A DNA stretch of 31,124 bases from Tannockella sp964369175 (GCA_964369175.1 CAYJEM010000019.1:1-31124), one strand, 5' to 3'; shown: positions 16,767-25,571, numbered from the stretch's first letter. The notes: generated by a model from the sequence alone, not told the origin. A program made the numbers and translations.

Positions 16767-17426
16767 ATGAAAAAGTGGATATGTATTTTATCTGTTATTA
16801 TACTCTGTGTTGGATGTGTTGGTTATGGGTATCGACAAGTGATGCTTCCTTATATACGACAAATAACTGATCAAGAAACTTTACGTTTTTTACAAGCTGT
16901 TGTAAATAATACAGCTTTTAAGCATCAAAAAGTAAGTGAAAAGCTTATCATTGTTGAAAGAAATGAAAATAACCATATAAGTCGTATTGATGTTGATATG
17001 GTATATGCATCAGCAATTGCCGGGGAAGTAGTTAGTGATATTGAAGAAGTATTATTCCAAATTGAGGCAGGTACCTTTCAAAATGATGGGTCTACAATAT
17101 ATCAAAAAAAACTTCAAGAAGTAAATGACCAAAAAGCAGTTATTGGTAATATTTCTATGTTAGCATTTTTAGAAACACCATTTTTAAGTGATATTGGACC
17201 ATATATGCATGTACGATATCATACCTTATCACATGTATCAAGTGAGGTTGAAAAAGATATTAAAAGTTATGGTGTATCACATATTGTTGTATCGATAGAT
17301 ATAAAAGTTACTATTTCTTTAAAAGTGGTATCGCCATTTATTCAAGAAACAATTGAAAAAGAAATTACATTTCCACTAGCGTTGGAAATTATACAAGGGG
17401 ATGTTCCAAATTGGTATCAAAATTAG
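16767..17426 (+). CDS. YunB-like sporulation protein
   Basis: A 219-aa protein with one N-terminal membrane segment (residues 4-25) and the rest presumably outside. The ending is the YunB signature in diverged form: DIGPYMHVRYHTLSHVSSEVEKDIKSYGVSHIVVSIDIKVTI, then VVSPF and a final GDVPNWYQN, parallel to the G.VP..Y ending of B. subtilis YunB. YunB is made in the mother cell during sporulation; its molecular role is unclear. It overlaps the next gene, itself YutH-like, by 16 bases, and a sigma-E-like -10 lies just upstream. The family assignment is by pattern and context. Confidence 0.7.
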   Translation: MKKWICILSVIILCVGCVGYGYRQVMLPYIRQITDQETLRFLQAVVNNTAFKHQKVSEKLIIVERNENNHISRIDVDMVYASAIAGEVVSDIEEVLFQIEAGTFQNDGSTIYQKKLQEVNDQKAVIGNISMLAFLETPFLSDIGPYMHVRYHTLSHVSSEVEKDIKSYGVSHIVVSIDIKVTISLKVVSPFIQETIEKEITFPLALEIIQGDVPNWYQN

Positions 17427-18295
17427 ATATCCTAGCAAGGTATTATCAAATATATGTAGAAAATATTCACGATGGATATTTTCAATACAATGGTAATTAT
17501 TACTATATTACTAATCAAAAACTGGATGAAAATACAAAGGACATATATATCCAATATATTCAACAATTACAAATATCAGGTTTTATCATTATAAAAAATA
17601 TTATGCATAGTTACCATAGTGAAGGTCACTACGTTTATCAATACGAATACACTAAGCTTGCAAAAGAGAATGTTATAAAATGTTCAATGATTCCATATAA
17701 TAAAAAATATGGCAATATTGAAGATACAAAAAAACATTGGGCATATTTACTTGATAATGCACATCAGTATATCGCCAAATATGCTAGTAGCATTGAGCAC
17801 AATGAACACTATGTGGTTTTGTTCTATTATTATCAAGCACTTGGTGAAAGTGCCATAAATGTATTAAACCAAGCACTTAAAAATAATAAAAAAGCATCTA
17901 TTCAATTGAGTATAAGCCATCGAAATCATCATGAATTTTATGAATATCTGATTAATCCTTATAATGTACTACTAGCACCGCGAATACGAGATATTGCCTT
18001 TTTATATTGCAAAGGGGAAATAACTATAAATGAATTAGAGAAGTATATTAATGAATATAAATTGAATGCTACTGAATTATGTTACCTATATGCAAGAATA
18101 TTATTTCCAAGTCCATTTTTACAATTAATAAATGAAAAATTTGATGATTCTATTTTTATAAAAAAACATATTATTGAAATGTATAAAAAATTACCAAAAG
18201 AAATAGAAAAAATAATTCTTGTACAACAATTGTTAGATAAATATCAACCTACAAAAAGAATTCATTGGTTATATAACTGTCTTGGTAGAGCATAG
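17411..18295 (+). CDS. YutH-like spore coat-associated protein (degenerate kinase fold)
   Basis: A 294-aa protein rich in Tyr, Asn and Ile, without signal peptide. The C-terminal half resembles YutH/CotS-type spore coat proteins, which have an aminoglycoside-kinase-like fold lacking clear catalytic residues: SISHRNHHEF near 167-176, NP.NVLLAPRIRDIAFL near 182-197, and LCYLYARILFPSPFLQ, parallel to the YARLLFP segment of YutH. The start is TTG at 17411, supported by AAGGGGA nine bases upstream inside yunB. It pairs with the yunB-like gene in one unit that ends in a terminator. Function is inferred. Confidence 0.55.
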   Translation: MVSKLDILARYYQIYVENIHDGYFQYNGNYYYITNQKLDENTKDIYIQYIQQLQISGFIIIKNIMHSYHSEGHYVYQYEYTKLAKENVIKCSMIPYNKKYGNIEDTKKHWAYLLDNAHQYIAKYASSIEHNEHYVVLFYYYQALGESAINVLNQALKNNKKASIQLSISHRNHHEFYEYLINPYNVLLAPRIRDIAFLYCKGEITINELEKYINEYKLNATELCYLYARILFPSPFLQLINEKFDDSIFIKKHIIEMYKKLPKEIEKIILVQQLLDKYQPTKRIHWLYNCLGRA

Positions 18296-18310
18296 CTCTA
18301 CCTTTTATTT
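18284..18310 (+). terminator. Rho-independent terminator overlapping the yutH-like stop codon
   Basis: The 8-bp stem GGTAGAGC/GCTCTACC closes an ATA loop and precedes a T-rich tail. The TAG stop codon lies across the loop. Confidence 0.85.
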
Positions 18311-18360
18311 ATACTAGCTATATTTATAAAATTCTATTACAATAATATCAGGTGAGAAAT

Positions 18361-20370
18361 ATGAACGATAAAACATTAGATACGTTAAAAATAAATAAAG
18401 ATAAAATAGTTATTTTAAATACTATGAAAATCTATACAGTTGAACACTTATGTAATTACTTTCCATCAAGGTATCAAATCATTGAGGAGACACCGTTAAT
18501 AGATAATCAAAAATGTACAATTGAAGCAACTGTTTTACGAATGCCAAAAGTTTATTACCATGGTAGAATTTCAAGGATGACTTTTTTAGTGTTGTATAAA
18601 GAACAAGAATTATCGATAACAATATTTAATCGTCATTTTATCCGTGGCAAGCTAAAAGAAGGAACAATTATAACTATTATAGGGAAATTCGAAGAAAATA
18701 AAAATAGCATTGTTGCTAGTGATATAAAATTGACACCCATCAGTGAACAAGTTGCAATTAAACCAGTTTATACACTAAAAGAAGGTATAACTACAAGAAT
18801 GTTCCAAGGATATATTAAGAAGGCATTTTCTAAAATAAATAATTATGAACCAATACCACTGTTTTTATTAGAAAAGTATCGTTTATGTAGTCATGTACAA
18901 GCACTACAAGAGTTACATTTTCCAACCAGTAGTGAAAATATCAAACAAGCGATTCGTTATATAAAGTATTATGAATTCTTTACATTTCAACTTACAATGC
19001 AATACTCAAAGAGATTTATAAATAAAGCAATAGGAGTTCAAAAGCAATTTAATATCCGTGAAATTAAACGTTATATACAACAACTACCTTATACACTAAC
19101 AAACGATCAACAAAGCTGTATAGATCATATATTAGCTGACATGCAATCTAGCTTAACAATGTTTCGTTTTGTTCAAGGAGATGTTGGTAGTGGTAAAACA
19201 ATTGTTGCTACCGTTGCCATGTATGCTAGCACATTGGCTGGTTTCCAAAGTGCTTTCATGGCACCAACTGAAGTATTAGCAAAACAACACTATCAATCCT
19301 TATTAAAGACATTTAATAATATGAATGTAAAAGTAGGACTTTTAGTAGGTAGTTTAAGTGTTAAAGAAAAAAAGGAAATTTATCAAGAAATATATGAAGG
19401 TAACATTGACATTATTGTTGGAACTCATGCTTTGTTTCAAGAAAAAGTACAATATAATAACCTTGGATTAGTTATAGCTGATGAACAACATCGCTTTGGT
19501 GTAAATCAAAGAAAAGCATTGAAAGAAAAAGGAAACAATGTGGATTTCTTAATCATGTCAGCCACACCAATACCTAGAACCTTAGCAATTAGTCTGTTTG
19601 GTGATATGGATGTATCAACGATTGAAACGATGCCAGCAGGGCGAGTAGGTTGTATCACAAAAGTTGTCAAAGGAAGTAGCATTAAAAATATTTTAACTGA
19701 TGTAGAGGAATATTTAAAAACAGGTGGTCAAGTATATGTTGTGTGTCCATTGGTTGAAAAAAGTGAAGTGATAAGTAGTCGCGATGCAACATCGATATAT
19801 CAAGGAATGAAAGAGTATTTTAAGCCAAACTTTAATGTCGGACTATTACATGGTCAAATGCCAGAAATGGATAAAGAACAGGTAATGAAAGAATTTAAAG
19901 AAAATAAGATTCAAATACTTATATCAACAACAGTTATTGAAGTTGGAGTGGATATTGCCAATGCAAATATGATGATTATTTATAATGCAGAAAGATTTGG
20001 TTTGAGTCAGTTACATCAATTACGTGGACGAGTTGGGAGAAGTAATAAACAAGGTTATTGCTTCTTACTTTCAAATATGCAAAGTGATGAAGCTAAAGAG
20101 AGGCTACATTTTCTAGAAACAACAACAAATGGTTTTGAGGTATCGAAGTATGATTTAGCATTGCGTGGTCCAGGAGATGTATTAGGAAATCGTCAAAGTG
20201 GTGAAGCAATATTCATTTTTGGGGATATGTATAAAGATTTCAATGTTTTAGAAACAGCAAAAGAGGATGTTGAAAAATTATTTATCCAAAATAGCAAAGA
20301 TGAAAGATTTTTGGTTTTATTAGAAAAAATTAAGGAACAATTAAAAAAGAATAATGAATATATCGATTAA
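18361..20370 (+). CDS. recG: RecG ATP-dependent DNA helicase
   Basis: A 669-aa superfamily 2 helicase that reverses stalled forks and branch-migrates Holliday junctions. It has an N-terminal wedge/OB domain (residues about 45-130), Walker A GDVGSGKT near 275, DEQH box with DEQHRFGV, SATPIPRTLAISLFGDMD, helicase C domain with TTVIEVGVDI, and LRGRVGRSNKQGYCFLL. The ATG at 18361 is chosen over a GTG nine bases earlier because AGGTGAG is the ribosome site for the ATG and would overlap the GTG. It is followed by plsX and rnc. Confidence 0.95.
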   Translation: MNDKTLDTLKINKDKIVILNTMKIYTVEHLCNYFPSRYQIIEETPLIDNQKCTIEATVLRMPKVYYHGRISRMTFLVLYKEQELSITIFNRHFIRGKLKEGTIITIIGKFEENKNSIVASDIKLTPISEQVAIKPVYTLKEGITTRMFQGYIKKAFSKINNYEPIPLFLLEKYRLCSHVQALQELHFPTSSENIKQAIRYIKYYEFFTFQLTMQYSKRFINKAIGVQKQFNIREIKRYIQQLPYTLTNDQQSCIDHILADMQSSLTMFRFVQGDVGSGKTIVATVAMYASTLAGFQSAFMAPTEVLAKQHYQSLLKTFNNMNVKVGLLVGSLSVKEKKEIYQEIYEGNIDIIVGTHALFQEKVQYNNLGLVIADEQHRFGVNQRKALKEKGNNVDFLIMSATPIPRTLAISLFGDMDVSTIETMPAGRVGCITKVVKGSSIKNILTDVEEYLKTGGQVYVVCPLVEKSEVISSRDATSIYQGMKEYFKPNFNVGLLHGQMPEMDKEQVMKEFKENKIQILISTTVIEVGVDIANANMMIIYNAERFGLSQLHQLRGRVGRSNKQGYCFLLSNMQSDEAKERLHFLETTTNGFEVSKYDLALRGPGDVLGNRQSGEAIFIFGDMYKDFNVLETAKEDVEKLFIQNSKDERFLVLLEKIKEQLKKNNEYID

Positions 20371-20372
20371 TA

Positions 20373-20381
20373 TGCTATAAT
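20373..20381 (+). promoter_or_regulatory. Extended -10 promoter before plsX
   Basis: TGCTATAAT (TGn plus a perfect TATAAT at 20376-20381) lies just after the recG stop and 18 bases before plsX. There is no good -35, as is common for extended -10 promoters. I saw no FapR-like palindrome. Confidence 0.5.
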
Positions 20382-20399
20382 AGTGCGTGAGGTGAAATT

Positions 20400-21374
20400 A
20401 TGAAACTAGCAATTGATGCAATGTCAGGTGACCATGGAAGTCCAATCGTTGTCGAGGCATGCTTATCATTTTTAAAAAAGAATACAAATGTAGAATTATA
20501 TGTGGCAGGAAAACCAGAGGAATTAACTGCTCTAAAAGATCATCCTAAAGTAACAATTGTTGAAGCAAGTGAAGTTTTAGATATGAATGAATCAATTATG
20601 GCAATCCGTAGAAAGAAAGATTCAAGTATGGTTGCAAGTATGATGATGGCTCGTCGTGGTGAAGTAGATGGGGTGTTATCTTGCGGAAACACAGGTGCCT
20701 ACTATGCTTGTGCAATGTTATTTGTAAAACGTATTGAAGGAATTGAAAAATCAGCATTGATGGTTACTATGCCAACACTAGATGGAAAAGGCGTATTAAT
20801 GTTAGATGTAGGAGCAAATGCTACAAATACTGCAAAACAATTGCAATCATTTGGAATTATGGCTAATGTATATGCTAAAAATGTTTTACAATTAAAGGAA
20901 CCAAGAGTAGGATTGTTAAATATTGGTAGTGAACATCATAAAGGAGATGAAATGCATGTTGAAGCATTTAATCTATTAAGTCAAACAAATGATATGAATT
21001 TTGTTGGAAATATTGAAGGAAAACAAGTAGTAACTGGTGATGTTGATATTATTGTTACTGATGGTTTTTCGGGTAACATTTGTTTGAAAACAATTGAAGG
21101 AACAGCTTCAGTTATTATGAAATCAATTAAAACTACATTATTACAATCACTAAGAGGAAAGATTGGCGGGTTAATAATTAAAAAGCCAATGGGTGCTTTA
21201 AAACATACATTCAATCCAGATACTGCTGGTGGAGCATTGCTAATAGGTTTTGAAAGACCAATTGTAAAAGCACATGGTGCAAGTAATGCTGTTGCTTTTG
21301 AAAATGCGATGCATTTAGTAGCAAAAATGGTTGAAAATAATGTTGTTGAAAAAATAAAGACAGGACTACAATAA
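20400..21374 (+). CDS. plsX: PlsX, acyl-ACP:phosphate acyltransferase
   Basis: The 324-aa protein makes acyl-phosphate from acyl-ACP for phosphatidic acid synthesis, on the inner face of the membrane. The start MKLAIDAMSGDHGS, the SMVASMMMARRGEVDGVLSCGNTGA region, LDVGANATN, GLLNIGSE, DGFSGNICLKTIEG and GGALLIGF are typical. GAGGTG precedes the ATG. It overlaps rnc by one base. The fabD/fabG/acpP genes often found between plsX and rnc in Bacillota are absent here. Confidence 0.95.
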   Translation: MKLAIDAMSGDHGSPIVVEACLSFLKKNTNVELYVAGKPEELTALKDHPKVTIVEASEVLDMNESIMAIRRKKDSSMVASMMMARRGEVDGVLSCGNTGAYYACAMLFVKRIEGIEKSALMVTMPTLDGKGVLMLDVGANATNTAKQLQSFGIMANVYAKNVLQLKEPRVGLLNIGSEHHKGDEMHVEAFNLLSQTNDMNFVGNIEGKQVVTGDVDIIVTDGFSGNICLKTIEGTASVIMKSIKTTLLQSLRGKIGGLIIKKPMGALKHTFNPDTAGGALLIGFERPIVKAHGASNAVAFENAMHLVAKMVENNVVEKIKTGLQ

Positions 21375-22057
21375 TGATTAAAATAACAGAATTATTAGAA
21401 AAATTAAAAATTCCATATACAGATGTCCAATTATATAAGCAGGCATTTACTCATCCTTCTTATGCAAATGAAAGAGGACGTCATGAAAAAGATTATGAAC
21501 GTTTAGAATTCCTAGGAGATGCAGTATTGCAATTTCATGTATCAAGACATTTGTTTGAATTGTATACAAATATCCCTGAAGGACAGTTGACAACGTTACG
21601 TTCAAAATTAGTACGAGAAGAGTCTTTGGCTCGTTTTGCGCGTGAATTATCGTTAGGAGATTATATTTATTTAGGGACTGGTGAAAAAAATAGTGGTGGT
21701 AAAAATCGTGATAGTGTTCTAGCGAATGTTTTTGAAGCTTTTGTAGGAGCTTTAATTAAGGACTGTGGTGCAACTGAGGTCGAAAGATTGTTAGAAAAAA
21801 CAATATACAAGCATGTAACAGATGTAAATTATGCTGAAATAACTGACTTTAAAACAAGGCTACAAGAATTAGTGCAAGCTGACCAAAGAAAGACAGTTAC
21901 TTATGCTTTGCTTTCATCAACGGGTCCATCAAACGCACCGATATTTGAAGTTGCGGTTATGATGGATGAAATCACTTTAGGTATTGGTAGTGGACAAAGC
22001 AAAAAAAAGGCAGAGCAACAAGCTGCCAGAGATGCACTTACTAAAATGGCAAAATAA
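21374..22057 (+). CDS. rnc: Ribonuclease III
   Basis: A 227-aa dsRNA endonuclease for rRNA and mRNA processing. The nuclease domain (1-145) carries the signature ERLEFLGDAVLQ with catalytic E/D residues and DSVLANVFEAFVGALIKD. A double-stranded RNA-binding domain follows at about 153-223 (DFKTRLQELVQ ... KKKAEQQAARDAL). Start and stop overlap plsX as TAATG. Last gene of the recG-plsX-rnc stretch. Confidence 0.96.
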   Translation: MIKITELLEKLKIPYTDVQLYKQAFTHPSYANERGRHEKDYERLEFLGDAVLQFHVSRHLFELYTNIPEGQLTTLRSKLVREESLARFARELSLGDYIYLGTGEKNSGGKNRDSVLANVFEAFVGALIKDCGATEVERLLEKTIYKHVTDVNYAEITDFKTRLQELVQADQRKTVTYALLSSTGPSNAPIFEVAVMMDEITLGIGSGQSKKKAEQQAARDALTKMAK

Positions 22058-22082
22058 GATCTACTACATGTAGGTCTTTTTA
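22057..22082 (+). terminator. Rho-independent terminator after rnc
   Basis: The stem AGATCTAC/GTAGGTCT (one G-U pair) closes TACAT and is followed by a T-run. It overlaps the rnc stop codon. Confidence 0.8.
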
Positions 22083-22143
22083 TATAGGCATTTGCCTAGA
22101 ACCCGGAAAATGATTTACATATTATTATAGTAGGGGGAATACA

Positions 22144-22482
22144 ATGTATAACAACGACTATATGAATACGCTTTTTCAACAAGAAAGCGAGAAAAATTTT
22201 AAAGAAAGTAATATTGAACAAATTAGTGATAGACATCATCAATGTAAGTTAGCAGGTGATAAAGTTGGAGATATCTTTTTATATCGTGTACAACGAGGAG
22301 ATACAATACCATCAATTGCAAGAATGTACCATACTGATCCACAAATGATAGCTGGTTTGAATGGGATTCATTACCAAATGATGATTCAGCCAGGACAAAA
22401 CTTATTTATTCCAGTACTATATAAGCAATATTACAATTGTAATCGTGATGTAAAACCAAATGGATACGGTCTATACTTTTAA
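22144..22482 (+). CDS. Small LysM-domain protein without signal peptide
   Basis: A 112-aa protein with a polar, Glu/Asn-rich N-terminal half and one LysM domain at about 47-91 (YRVQRGDTIPSIARMYHTDP, then LNG, then IQPGQNLFIPV). LysM binds N-acetylglucosamine polymers such as peptidoglycan or spore cortex. There is no signal peptide or membrane segment, so it is either cytoplasmic or deposited from the mother cell on the forespore, as SafA- and YaaH-type proteins are. The nearby sporulation-like genes make the latter plausible but unproven. TAGGGGG precedes the ATG. Single-gene unit with its own terminator. Confidence 0.75.
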   Translation: MYNNDYMNTLFQQESEKNFKESNIEQISDRHHQCKLAGDKVGDIFLYRVQRGDTIPSIARMYHTDPQMIAGLNGIHYQMMIQPGQNLFIPVLYKQYYNCNRDVKPNGYGLYF

Positions 22483-22501
22483 AAAAGTATAGATTTTTTT
22501 T
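22470..22501 (+). terminator. Rho-independent terminator after the LysM gene
   Basis: TCTATACTTTT and AAAAGTATAGA form a near loopless inverted repeat followed by eight T. In practice the A/T pairs next to the centre must open to form a loop. Confidence 0.75.
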
Positions 22502-22511
22502 GAAAAAAGTA

Positions 22512-22517
22512 TATAAT
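22512..22517 (+). promoter_or_regulatory. -10 element before pncB
   Basis: A perfect TATAAT lies 29 bases before the pncB start and after a terminator. No good -35 is visible at 16-18 bases. Confidence 0.4.
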
Positions 22518-22546
22518 GTTTACATATGTAATGGAGGAGAAGGAAG

Positions 22547-24007
22547 ATGAATAACTACCCTGGGAATCAAAGAAATCTTACATTGTTAATGGATTTGTAT
22601 GAACTGACAATGTCGTATAATTATTTCAAACAAGGAAATAAAGACCAATATGTATATTTTGATATGTTTTATCGTAAGAATCCTGATAATGCTGGATTTG
22701 CAATATTTGCAGGATTACAACAATTAATAGAATGTGTTAATAATTTACATTTCACAAAAGGTGATATAGAATACCTGCGTACTTTAGATAAGTTTGACGA
22801 AGAATTTTTTGAATATTTATCGAATGTTCGTTTTACTGGAGATATTTATTCGGTAAAGGAAGGTACACCGGTATTTCCAAATGAACCATTAGTAACGATT
22901 AAAGCAAAGTTTATTGAAGCACAATTAATAGAAACCTTATTACTTGTAACAATTAATCACCAATCATTAATTGCTACAAAAGCAAGCCGTATTGTACAAG
23001 AAGCTAAAGGAAGACCAGTATTTGAATTTGGTGCTAGAAGAGCACAAGGATATGATAGTGCAGTATATGGAGCACGTGCAGCATATATTGGTGGAGTGAC
23101 AGCAACAGCAACTGTCCTTGCAGGTCAGCATTTTGATATTCCCGTAGTCGGTACTATGGCACATTCATTTGTTCAATCTTTTGAAGAAGAGTATGATGCA
23201 TTTAAAGCGTATGCTTTGACGTATCCAGATGAATGTACATTGCTTGTAGACACATATGATACATTAAAAAGTGGTGTCCCAAATGCTATTAAACTTTCAA
23301 AAGAAGTACTAGAACCAATGGGTAAAAAGCTAAAAGGCGTTCGTTTAGATAGTGGGGATATTGCTTATCTTTCTAAAAAGACAAGAACAATGCTTGATAA
23401 TGCAGGGCTAGAAGATGTGAAAATCATTGCTTCGAACTCATTAGATGAGTACTTGATTCGCTCTATTCTCGATCAAGGGGCGAAAATTGATAGCTTTGGA
23501 GTAGGAGAAAATCTTATCGTATCTAAAAGTTCACCAGTATTTGGTGGAGTTTATAAATTAGTTGCGATTGAAAAAGAGGGAAAAATTATTCCTAAAATTA
23601 AAATATCTGAAAATACTGGTAAAATAACAAACCCAGGATATAAAAAGGTATATCGTTTATTTGATAATGAAACTAAAAAAGCAATTGCAGATGTTATCGC
23701 GTTTTCAAACCAAAAACTTGATGCCTCGAAAGAACTTACGATTTACCACCAAACAAATATTTGGAAATCAAAAACAATAGAGGCTAACACATATACAATT
23801 GAAGAACTACAAGTACCTATTTTTAAAGATGGAAATTGTATCTATGATAAAGTTTCTTTAAAAGAAATCTATGAATATAGCTGTAAAGAAAAAGCAAGAT
23901 TATGGGATGAAATATTTAGACTAGAGTATCCACATGATTATTATGTTGATGTCACTCGTGAATTGCTTGATGAAAAAATTGATATACTAGCTAGAAGGAA
24001 GAAATAA
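22547..24007 (+). CDS. pncB: Nicotinate phosphoribosyltransferase
   Basis: A 486-aa enzyme of NAD salvage that joins nicotinate and PRPP to give nicotinate mononucleotide. It matches the longer Gram-positive NAPRTase group: LTLLMDLYELTMSYNYF at the N-terminus, EFGARRAQGYDSAVYGARAAYIGG, GTMAHSFVQSF, GVRLDSGDIAYLS, and IDSFGVGENL. GGAGGAGAAGGA precedes the ATG. It is followed two bases later by a small membrane protein gene and then tyrA. Confidence 0.95.
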   Translation: MNNYPGNQRNLTLLMDLYELTMSYNYFKQGNKDQYVYFDMFYRKNPDNAGFAIFAGLQQLIECVNNLHFTKGDIEYLRTLDKFDEEFFEYLSNVRFTGDIYSVKEGTPVFPNEPLVTIKAKFIEAQLIETLLLVTINHQSLIATKASRIVQEAKGRPVFEFGARRAQGYDSAVYGARAAYIGGVTATATVLAGQHFDIPVVGTMAHSFVQSFEEEYDAFKAYALTYPDECTLLVDTYDTLKSGVPNAIKLSKEVLEPMGKKLKGVRLDSGDIAYLSKKTRTMLDNAGLEDVKIIASNSLDEYLIRSILDQGAKIDSFGVGENLIVSKSSPVFGGVYKLVAIEKEGKIIPKIKISENTGKITNPGYKKVYRLFDNETKKAIADVIAFSNQKLDASKELTIYHQTNIWKSKTIEANTYTIEELQVPIFKDGNCIYDKVSLKEIYEYSCKEKARLWDEIFRLEYPHDYYVDVTRELLDEKIDILARRKK

Positions 24008-24009
24008 TT

Positions 24010-24588
24010 ATGAACAACTTTACACAAAAAATATTAGTTGTGGTAGTTGCAATATTAGCAGCGATTACTTGTTACACAATATATAACTTTAATAACGACT
24101 CGTTAATTTTTACTTTGATTATTGTTATGACAACTGTTATTTACTTTGCAAAATCAATGCGCATGGTAGAACGTGCAAGTAAAGCAAAAAAAGTCTATAC
24201 ATCAATTAACTTACAACTTATATCAATCATTACGTTTTTAATAATAGGGGTTATATATTCTTTGACTATTAGTGGCACAATACCGTTAATTGGTGAAACA
24301 GTACCATACGTTGCTATTGTAAATCTATTTATCGCATTTGTGGGTGATGTTATTATGACGCAAACAGTACTTATAACTGAAGATAACACAATTTATTTTC
24401 AGGGACGTACAATTGAAATAAAAAGAATTCGTGAAATTAATAAAAAGTCTCCTAAAAAATACAACATTACTTTTAAAACAAAAATCGAATCTGTAAAGAC
24501 AGGGATGTCTACAAAAAAACAAGAATTGGTAACTGAATATTGTTTGCAGCAAAAACCTGCAATTAAAGTTACAACAGGTGAAAAGTAG
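24010..24588 (+). CDS. Membrane protein of unknown function, 192 aa
   Basis: I do not recognise this protein. It has four hydrophobic segments (about residues 8-26, 30-48, 68-88, 96-120), with a basic stretch between the second and third, and a charged cytoplasmic C-terminal tail from about residue 122 that looks like a small beta-rich domain (VLITEDNTIYFQGRTIEIKRIREI). The ATG follows AAGGAAG, two bases after pncB. The stop is one base before the tyrA start. The tight packing suggests co-translation with both neighbours. No catalytic motif is visible. Confidence 0.7.
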   Translation: MNNFTQKILVVVVAILAAITCYTIYNFNNDSLIFTLIIVMTTVIYFAKSMRMVERASKAKKVYTSINLQLISIITFLIIGVIYSLTISGTIPLIGETVPYVAIVNLFIAFVGDVIMTQTVLITEDNTIYFQGRTIEIKRIREINKKSPKKYNITFKTKIESVKTGMSTKKQELVTEYCLQQKPAIKVTTGEK

Positions 24589-24589
24589 T

Positions 24590-25423
24590 ATGAATATTAC
24601 AGTTGTTGGTTTAGGAGTTATTGGTGGTAGTTTTGTCCAAGCACTTGCAGGACTTGGGCACACTGTTTATGGTGTTGACACTGATACAACTACTCTAAAA
24701 AAAGCAAAACAACTTGGGTTGATTGAAGAAGGGTACGTTGATGCAAGTGGAATTCTAGATAAGACAGATTTAACTATAATATGTTTGTATCCTACATTAG
24801 TTTTAGATTTTATAAAAAATAATACGTTTAAAAAAGGGAGTATTATTAGTGATGCTGTAGGTATAAAATCATATTTTTTAGAAAAAGCATTAGATATTCT
24901 AGATGATGATGTTGAATTTGTTAGTGGACACCCAATGGCTGGTAGAGAAAAAAAAGGATTTGATTATGCTAGTAAAGAAGTATTTCAAGGAGCCAATTAT
25001 ATTCTTATTGAACATCAAAAAAATAAACCAGAAACAATTGCTATGATGGAAAAGTTTGTTGCTACACTAGGGTTTCGTTCTGTTAAAATTATGTCACCAA
25101 TAGCACATGATGAAATTATCTCATTTACTTCACAATTGCCACATGCAATTGCGGTTGCACTAATAAATAGTGATAACCAAAAATATGATACGGGCAAATA
25201 TATTGGAGATTCATATCGTGATCTTACACGTATTGCAAATATTAATGAAGATTTGTGGTCAGAGTTATTTTTAAATAATAAGGAGTATCTATTACAATCT
25301 ATTGAAACGTTTGAAAAGGAACTAGATATAATTAAGGATGCCTTACACAATAATGATGAATTAACTTTGAAACAACGGTTTGTTGAATCTTCTTATCGAC
25401 GTGAAAATTTGGAAAAAAAGTAA
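24590..25423 (+). CDS. tyrA: Prephenate dehydrogenase
   Basis: A 277-aa single-domain TyrA converting prephenate to 4-hydroxyphenylpyruvate with NAD(P) in tyrosine synthesis. The Rossmann motif G7-x-G9-x2-G12 (VVGLGVIGGS), SGHPMAGREKKGFDYA, and ISFTSQLPHAIAVAL are diagnostic. There is no ACT or chorismate mutase domain. ATG 24590 is preferred to a GTG 12 bases earlier because AGGTG lies nine bases before the ATG and contains that GTG. Aromatic pathway neighbours are not in the window. Confidence 0.92.
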   Translation: MNITVVGLGVIGGSFVQALAGLGHTVYGVDTDTTTLKKAKQLGLIEEGYVDASGILDKTDLTIICLYPTLVLDFIKNNTFKKGSIISDAVGIKSYFLEKALDILDDDVEFVSGHPMAGREKKGFDYASKEVFQGANYILIEHQKNKPETIAMMEKFVATLGFRSVKIMSPIAHDEIISFTSQLPHAIAVALINSDNQKYDTGKYIGDSYRDLTRIANINEDLWSELFLNNKEYLLQSIETFEKELDIIKDALHNNDELTLKQRFVESSYRRENLEKK

Positions 25424-25453
25424 GAGCTTTCAATTGCGAGAGCTCTTTTTTTG
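25422..25453 (+). terminator. Rho-independent terminator after tyrA
   Basis: The stem AAGAGCT/AGCTCTT with a 12-base loop is followed by seven or more T, starting in the tyrA stop codon. Confidence 0.8.
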
Positions 25454-25478
25454 TGTATTTATATGTTTTGATTTATAA

Positions 25479-25502
25479 GTTTGATATATTAAACAGAAAG
25501 TT
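25479..25502 (+). repeat. Upstream copy of a 24-base direct repeat (probable operator)
   Basis: The pattern GTT[TC]GATA[TA]ATTAAAC followed by A[GA]AAAGTT occurs here and again at 25548-25571, with 21 of 24 bases identical. This copy lies 11 bases upstream of the -35 of the regulator-pot promoter. Confidence 0.7.
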
Positions 25503-25513
25503 AAAAAAAACAC

Positions 25514-25541
25514 TTGATTTTTATAATTCAATGAGTATAAT
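25514..25541 (+). promoter_or_regulatory. Sigma-A promoter of the XRE-cupin/pot operon
   Basis: TTGATT (25514-25519) and TATAAT (25536-25541) are 16 bases apart. The promoter lies exactly between two copies of a direct repeat, so control by a repressor bound to both is likely. Confidence 0.7.
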
Positions 25542-25547
25542 ACTAAT

Positions 25548-25571
25548 GTTCGATAAATTAAACAAAAAGTT
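25548..25571 (+). repeat. Downstream copy of the 24-base direct repeat (probable operator)
   Basis: The partner of 25479-25502, beginning about at the expected transcription start. It also starts an inverted pair TTAAAC/GTTTAA (25558-25578), which could be the half-sites of a dimer. Confidence 0.65.

Noticed and set aside
18352..18360. GTG at 18352 as the recG start
   Set aside because: It falls within the AGGTGAG that serves as ribosome site for the ATG at 18361 and would have no site of its own.
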